Shown one piece after another: positions 58,658-64,000 of a DNA stretch of 64,000 bases; position 1 is the first letter of the stretch; each line of letters opens with the position of its first letter. The translations under genes and the position numbers were made by a program. The stretch is from Ostrinia nubilalis (taxonomy: Eukaryota > Arthropoda > Insecta > Lepidoptera > Crambidae). The notes below the pieces were generated by a model. That model ran no database searches and was not told the DNA's origin. It worked only from the letters and a program-made list of their open reading frames with translations. The DNA is taken from positions 4,774,001-4,838,000 of the forward strand of contig NC_087107.1 in assembly GCF_963855985.1 (NCBI RefSeq), written 5' to 3'.

Positions 58658-61268
58658 CGTCACCGTCGTGGCAGAATTAAATAACTGACAAAACCAAAGT
58701 TGCGAGATATTCACGTTTTTGTGTCTTTTTTCGTTAAAAATGGCGATAACTTTTAAGGGTTAAAATATTTTATTGTCAGTCTTTTGATATTTTATACAGC
58801 AAATTTACCTTTATTAATTCAATAGTATTCGATGATGTTACTTTGTATTATTTTAAATAAAAAAATAAAAATGTAATTATTTAGTTTTGCCACAACCGTA
58901 TTTTACAACTAAGTTGCAGTTATTTAGTTTTTGTATGTCACTTATTTAGTTTTGCCTCAACCAAGGTATTACAAAAACGAATATTTCCATTGAATAAGTA
59001 CACTTGTTTAATTTTGCCACATTTTTATTGACCTAAATGTTGATTTATTCATTTTATTTTATTTGTTTTGTCAATGCAATTTTAGTCAAAATCTGTAAAA
59101 ATGTTAAATAATACTAGAATATACCTACTTATTTAATACTTATAATTTTTTAACAAATTGGTATGGTAACCATCAACATCAGATTCCTATAACATTGAAA
59201 TACAATTGAAAGAACCAACATGGAAATGAATATCAAAATTAAAATAATCCAAAAACAATAAAACTGTAATAGGGATCTCTCCCTAGGGATCCATAGGGAT
59301 TCCTTACCCTCAACGTCATAGCAGAACGACGTTCAATGTCTCTGCAGATCTCCGTTGACGCTAAGGCACATCGGCAGCTCAATAGACAGATATGGAAGTC
59401 CTTGCAACATGATGTTCGCAACTTTAATACAAATAGTATTAAAGAGGCGATAGAGCGGAACCAAGGCTCGAAAGTGTTCGCAAGAGACTAATCTATTGGG
59501 CGAAGCTTGCTTACGAAGCTGAAGACTGCGGAAGGTAGTGTTAAGTGTAACGTCAACAAAAGCCGAGGTTCTGGGTGAGATTGAAAAGTTTTATGGACAG
59601 CTTTATGGATTTATGGACAGGATGGCTCTCAAACACCTAAAGAACAACAAGGTACCGGGTGATGACGGAATAACCTCGGAGCTTCTGAACGCGGGTGGAA
59701 CATCGATATTAAAGTCAAGTCCTTCAGAGACTATTTAACTTCGTCTTACTCCAGGGAACAACGCCAGAGGCATGCAACAGAAGCGTGGTGGTACTCTTCT
59801 TCAAGAAAGAGGATAAAACCTTGCTGAAGAATTACTGACTAATCTCACTTCTAAGTCATGTCTACAAGCTGTTTTCTAAAGTTATCACGAATGATCTCGC
59901 GCGTAGGTTCGATGACTTCCAGCCTCCCGAACAAGCCGGTTTCTGAAAAGTATCGGTACATATCGAGGTGCTGAAGTGCTTATACACGCCACCATGTTGG
60001 TCCGAGTACAGGAGTGGAGTACGAGGGCGATTCCTCTGCAGCGAGGCATGAGGGAGATGTTATATCTCCGGATCTCCGAAACTATTCACCGCTGCATTGG
60101 AAGACGCTTTCAAACTCCTTGAATAGAAAGGATTCGGCATAAACATCACTCACCTTCGGTTTGCCGACGATATTGTGTGGTCAGTGCAAAATCACTGGAA
60201 GACCTCGGCACAATGCTCGAAGACCTTAATCTCCCAAAAGGTAGGCCTTCGGGTGAACAACATGGAAAAACGAAGCTTTTGTCAGTTTTGTTGAATGTCT
60301 ATGTTGCGCCCTACCCAGTTTTGGTTAGGAGCTCGAATCTCGAGATTGTTGACAAGTATGTCTACTTCGGACAAACGTTTCAACTAGGTAGAGAAAGAGG
60401 TCGAATCCAACTCGGCTGGGTAGCGTTCGGGAAACTACACAACATCCTTTCATCCAAAATATTTCAGTACCTAAAGACGAAAATCTACGATCTGTATGTG
60501 TTACCACTGATGATGTATGGCACGGGAACGCGTCCTCTTACTATAGGCCTTATAAATAAGCTCAAAGTTGCACAGCGTGCTTTGAAGAGGGCTATGCTCG
60601 GTTTTTCTGTACAAGAGACAAGGCACATAGTACGCAGAACTGACAGACGATGAGGCAACAAAGTTCTGGAGTGGAGGGCACGTACCAGAAAGCACAACGT
60701 GGACTTCATAAAGGTAGCAAGAAAGCACTGGATGCAGACCGCTACCAGCCGGTCATATTGAAAATCATTGGGGGAGACCTATGTTCGGCAGTAGACGTCC
60801 TATATGGCTGAAATGATGATAATGATGAAGGTAACTATCCAGATTCAACATCTGAGTAATGAACATTGAAATTAAAAGTAACATTTAAAGTAATGTTACA
60901 AAAATGAAATAAATCAAAAACACAATTGTACGAGTATTTTGAAGCAATGTTTCGGATTGAGTTGTGGCAGAATTAAATAAAGTGACTTGTTGACTTTCTT
61001 AGTACAAGTATTTTGAAGCAACGTTCGCAGTGAGTTGTGGCAGAATTAAATAAAGTCACTTATTCAGTTTTGCCACGTAAATTCTACAACAAACAGAGTT
61101 GTAATTTATGGTCAATAGTTTCACTAAACTGAAGATATCTTTGGAAATATCATAGATATTGCCACGAGAGTAAGATCAAAATATAGGTAACACTTTCTAC
61201 TATACAAAAAGTGGAAAAAGTGTTTTTTGCAAAAGTGTCAGTTATTTAATTCTGCCACGACGGTGACG
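58658..61268. mobile_element. 2.6-kb element with perfect 33-bp ends and repeated internal motif
   Basis: The first 33 bp (starting CGTCACCGTCGTGGCAG) and the last 33 bp are exact inverses, flanked by ATAT on both sides. A motif like TTATTTAATTTTGCCACAAC recurs in both directions near 58877, 58941, 59003, 60963, 61036 and 61059, besides the ends. The middle is occupied by a decayed RTE-like element (59260-60826) that inserted later. Without it, the host element is about 1.05 kb with no transposase seen. I cannot name its superfamily. Confidence 0.75.
59260..60826 (+). pseudogene. Decayed RTE-like reverse transcriptase, nested insertion
   Basis: Fragments in shifting frames follow the order of an RTE-like endonuclease/reverse transcriptase. 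The linker region comes first (EAIERNQGSKVFARD, 59436-59490), then NNKVPGDDGITSELLN at about 59645. The palm region at about 60163 has FAD-D-I sequence (catalytic YADD/FADD type), followed by DKYVYFGQTFQLGRE, then GLINKLKVAQRALKRAMLG and the C-terminal tail ending in ATG repeats at 60826. Many frameshifts and stops. A 158-codon open piece remains at 60177-60653. Confidence 0.85.
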
Positions 61269-61272
61269 ATAT

Positions 61273-64000
61273 TGTCATTACAAATGTAAGTACTTGAATA
61301 CCACATTCCAGATTCCGATTGCTCTTAATGCAATCACCTTTAGTGGTTTCTGGCGAGCTTACGTCACACCATATATTCATGGTGGTTACACTCAAAACGC
61401 TTGACCCGTTTCATTTGGCGGTCGGCGATGGTGTAATGTGTTACAAATTCGAAGCCCATGGTGGTCGATTACCGTCCATTGTCTGTAATCCAATTGGAAG
61501 TAATAAACAACTTGTTAAAGTTGAAGATGTTGTTGTTTTTGACGTTACGTATACCAAAAAAGTGGCATGACGACAATATTTTGTTTTCACTCTTTTTACT
61601 TTTATTTAGCTTGTGTTCTTACTTTATGCCTTTACCAAAAATGACGGATGACATCAATTTTGTGTTAAGTTGTAGTGTTCAGCTATCAGAGAATCCTATT
61701 ATGATTCAAACTAATCGTAGGTTTTTTGCCAATTCTTTCATTATGATCGTTGAAATAGCATCATATGACTGTGGTAAACTAGATAAGGTCGTACTCCTGC
61801 AGTAGACCTGCTTCTGTAAGTGACGTGATCATCATCATAATCTTAAGTCTTAGATCTTCACTTGTCAAGATTGATCGTCGACGCGGCAATGACATGGAGC
61901 ACACGACGGTCTCGATTGCAATTGTAACAATCCTAACATTTGGAATAAGCACCGTTAATTGTTGCTTGTACGCAAGGCGCAACGACATCTGGCGCCGGTC
62001 AGCCATTGTGCATAATGGGCCGTGGTGCGGTCGATTTGACCAGAGGAAGTTTTAGGGTTGACCGGAGCCATTACTATACTATTGTCAGCTGTTAAATTTG
62101 TGGCTGAATTAACAAAGATGACGTATCTCCGTCAAGTACAATAAACAATGTAGACAGATACTTTCTAGGTATTAAAGATTAGTATCATGTACACAGGCAC
62201 ACCTAGTTCGCCTAAAACACTGTCATCATTTACGCAATTTATCGTCACTTATTTACGATTTTGTTTAGCTTTTTAACAATATCTCATTTCTAAACTCATT
62301 AACTCACCAACGTCCAATTCTGTCTTGGAGCTCACCTCCTTGTAGCATCTACGTCTCTGAACCAAATACAGAGATTTCTATGTTATACATCTAGCAAAGC
62401 TTTGTGTAAATTTTTTCCGTATTACCAAATTAGGTACATTCCCTAAAGTTCCAATGTTAAACCGTAGACTACACTGTGAACCAGCCACTCATTTTCATCG
62501 GTTTAATTACGGTCTATCCTCTGATGATTAGAGTCTAATCGCGATCAGTACTTTTATCACCGCCCATTATGAGATAGGCTTTCACAGTGAGTACAGTGAC
62601 GTCATACTCGTAAGCCACACTTGTACCTAGTTATCTAAACTTAACAGGTAGATTAACATAATTTCGTCGTTTTCCTCTTGTATTGTAATAAATGATGAGT
62701 CTATAGTTGCCGATGTAGTAGTTCAATAAAATACTTGTTTGTTACTATTTTATCAAATTTTAAACGCTTGGTAATAAAAATAGCACATGATGTGTTAAAC
62801 AGTAACATATGGAAATACCATTTAAAATGGGTGTATCGTAACTATTTATTTGTAAGGGGGTAATTTAAATTGTAACATATCAAATATTCAGTTTATTAGA
62901 AGCATGATTGAACGTGCATAAAAATCTAGATTCTATTCTTTTTTTTTCTGAATTTGTTTGTTTTTACGGGTTACAATGGCTTTATGATGAGTATTTGAAT
63001 TCTAAATTTAGCTTTTTAGGTTTCTCTTATCTAAAACATACCACTAACTAATACCTTAACTAAACGCTTCTTCGTTCTGGAAGCATACTCCACCTGTTGT
63101 CGCAACGGATTGCGTCACAACACCCACTTGGACACCGACAAGACAAAGCCTCGGGGAAAATGGATTTTACGGTGCTTCGGTGCTTCTAAACGCAAGGCTT
63201 GACCGATTTCAATTTCCTAAGACGTCAATTGTTAGATCGGTGGTGTTTGCGAAAAATGTTGAGGTTTTCTTTTTTTATTCGATTAGCTGATTTGTGGCTA
63301 TTAGTTGTTGCTATTTATGACCCTTTTCCTAGCTAGCAAGCTTCAGCTGTTATGACTAAATCACGAACAAGGCAATACCTACATTAATCTAATCTGTCTG
63401 ACTAACAATGCTACTTAAAATGTTCAGTGCGATTGAAGCATTTGATAAATGCGTCTTTCAATAAAACCCATTACAAAGCATCAAATATGTTGTAGTTTTG
63501 TTAATACGAGTATTATTATCCTGGACCTCATGTTACTCACCAAAGGTTATTGTCAACATAATAAGCGCGGAAAATCATCTATGTATTTTTGTGAGAATTT
63601 GTATAGATCACTGAAGTCATTCGCTCTCACCAGGAAGGTTTACGTTGTGTTTTGGTTTATTCTAGCTAGAAACTGTTGTAATAGCAAATCATGAGTATTT
63701 ATTTACTTACGAAGCCTTCCTAGCTCGGAGTAATGGTGCATCATCAATTAAGGTGGTCGTGGGCCGTATGTGGGCGTATCTGGTAACACCTAGAGTGCAA
63801 TCGTGTACAATCATCCCAAAACAGTTTCAAATTACAAACTCTAACACATTGACTTAGGAACTGATGAACAAAATCTTGGGTAGCCTGTATATGAGACTCT
63901 CACGGAAACCAATCTAAGTTATGGTTGCTACACCTTTGAACTTTGGACAATGAGTGCATACAAAGTTCAAATTGGAGATGAAGAGATAAATGTTTGCTGC
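61273..64000. other. Non-coding stretch at the right edge
   Basis: No exon or bounded element recognised. Open frames at 61319-61805 are short and family-less. Confidence 0.4.

Noticed and set aside
60177..60653. 158-codon open frame as an independent gene
   Set aside because: It is an internal piece of the decayed RTE-like reverse transcriptase at 59260-60826.

Overview
The window looks like nuclear DNA of a moth or butterfly. It is AT-rich, has long introns, and is crowded with repeat types I recognise from Lepidoptera: 5'-truncated RTE-like non-LTR retrotransposons with ATG-repeat tails, a tRNA-headed SINE, and many short palindromic DNA-transposon derivatives. There are no bacterial-style genes, operons or CRISPR arrays. 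Family names are from memory of motifs and termini, not from a search.

Only one host gene can be modelled with confidence. It lies on the + strand with its start codon at 12033 and seven coding exons to 21798 (12033-12042, 12359-12479, 15057-15195, 16381-16584, 18121-18219, 18544-18646, 21668-21798). A probable 5' UTR runs from a splice acceptor at 11687. The exon lengths add up to 807 nt, exactly 269 codons, with matching phases at every junction. The product carries one spectrin-like three-helix repeat and the start of another, resembling AKAP6/nesprin-type proteins. The 3' part of the gene was not found.

Two exons of this gene have been amplified in tandem. Exon 2 has given rise to a nine-unit array (12389-13711) with an A-B-C higher-order pattern, and one unit is interrupted by a 210-bp MITE. 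The spectrin exon 4 has two extra 134-bp copies of its 3' part, alternating with decayed partial copies (16451-17780); the differences between the good copies are nearly all synonymous.

The rest is intron or intergenic DNA holding mobile elements with readable ends: two foldback elements with long inverted arms and 9-bp target duplications (19165-21537 and 52388-53514), a third foldback (44712-46030), a full-length mariner with a frameshifted transposase (50135-51411), a piggyBac-like element (8781-9926), a hAT MITE (22695-22920), a 1.09-kb element with repeated internal motifs (25898-26985), Harbinger-like and TA-flanked MITEs, and a 2.6-kb element with perfect 33-bp ends and repeated internal motifs that has received a decayed RTE-like retrotransposon (58658-61268). 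The left 11.6 kb, and everything right of 21.8 kb apart from transposon relics, shows no convincing host coding sequence.
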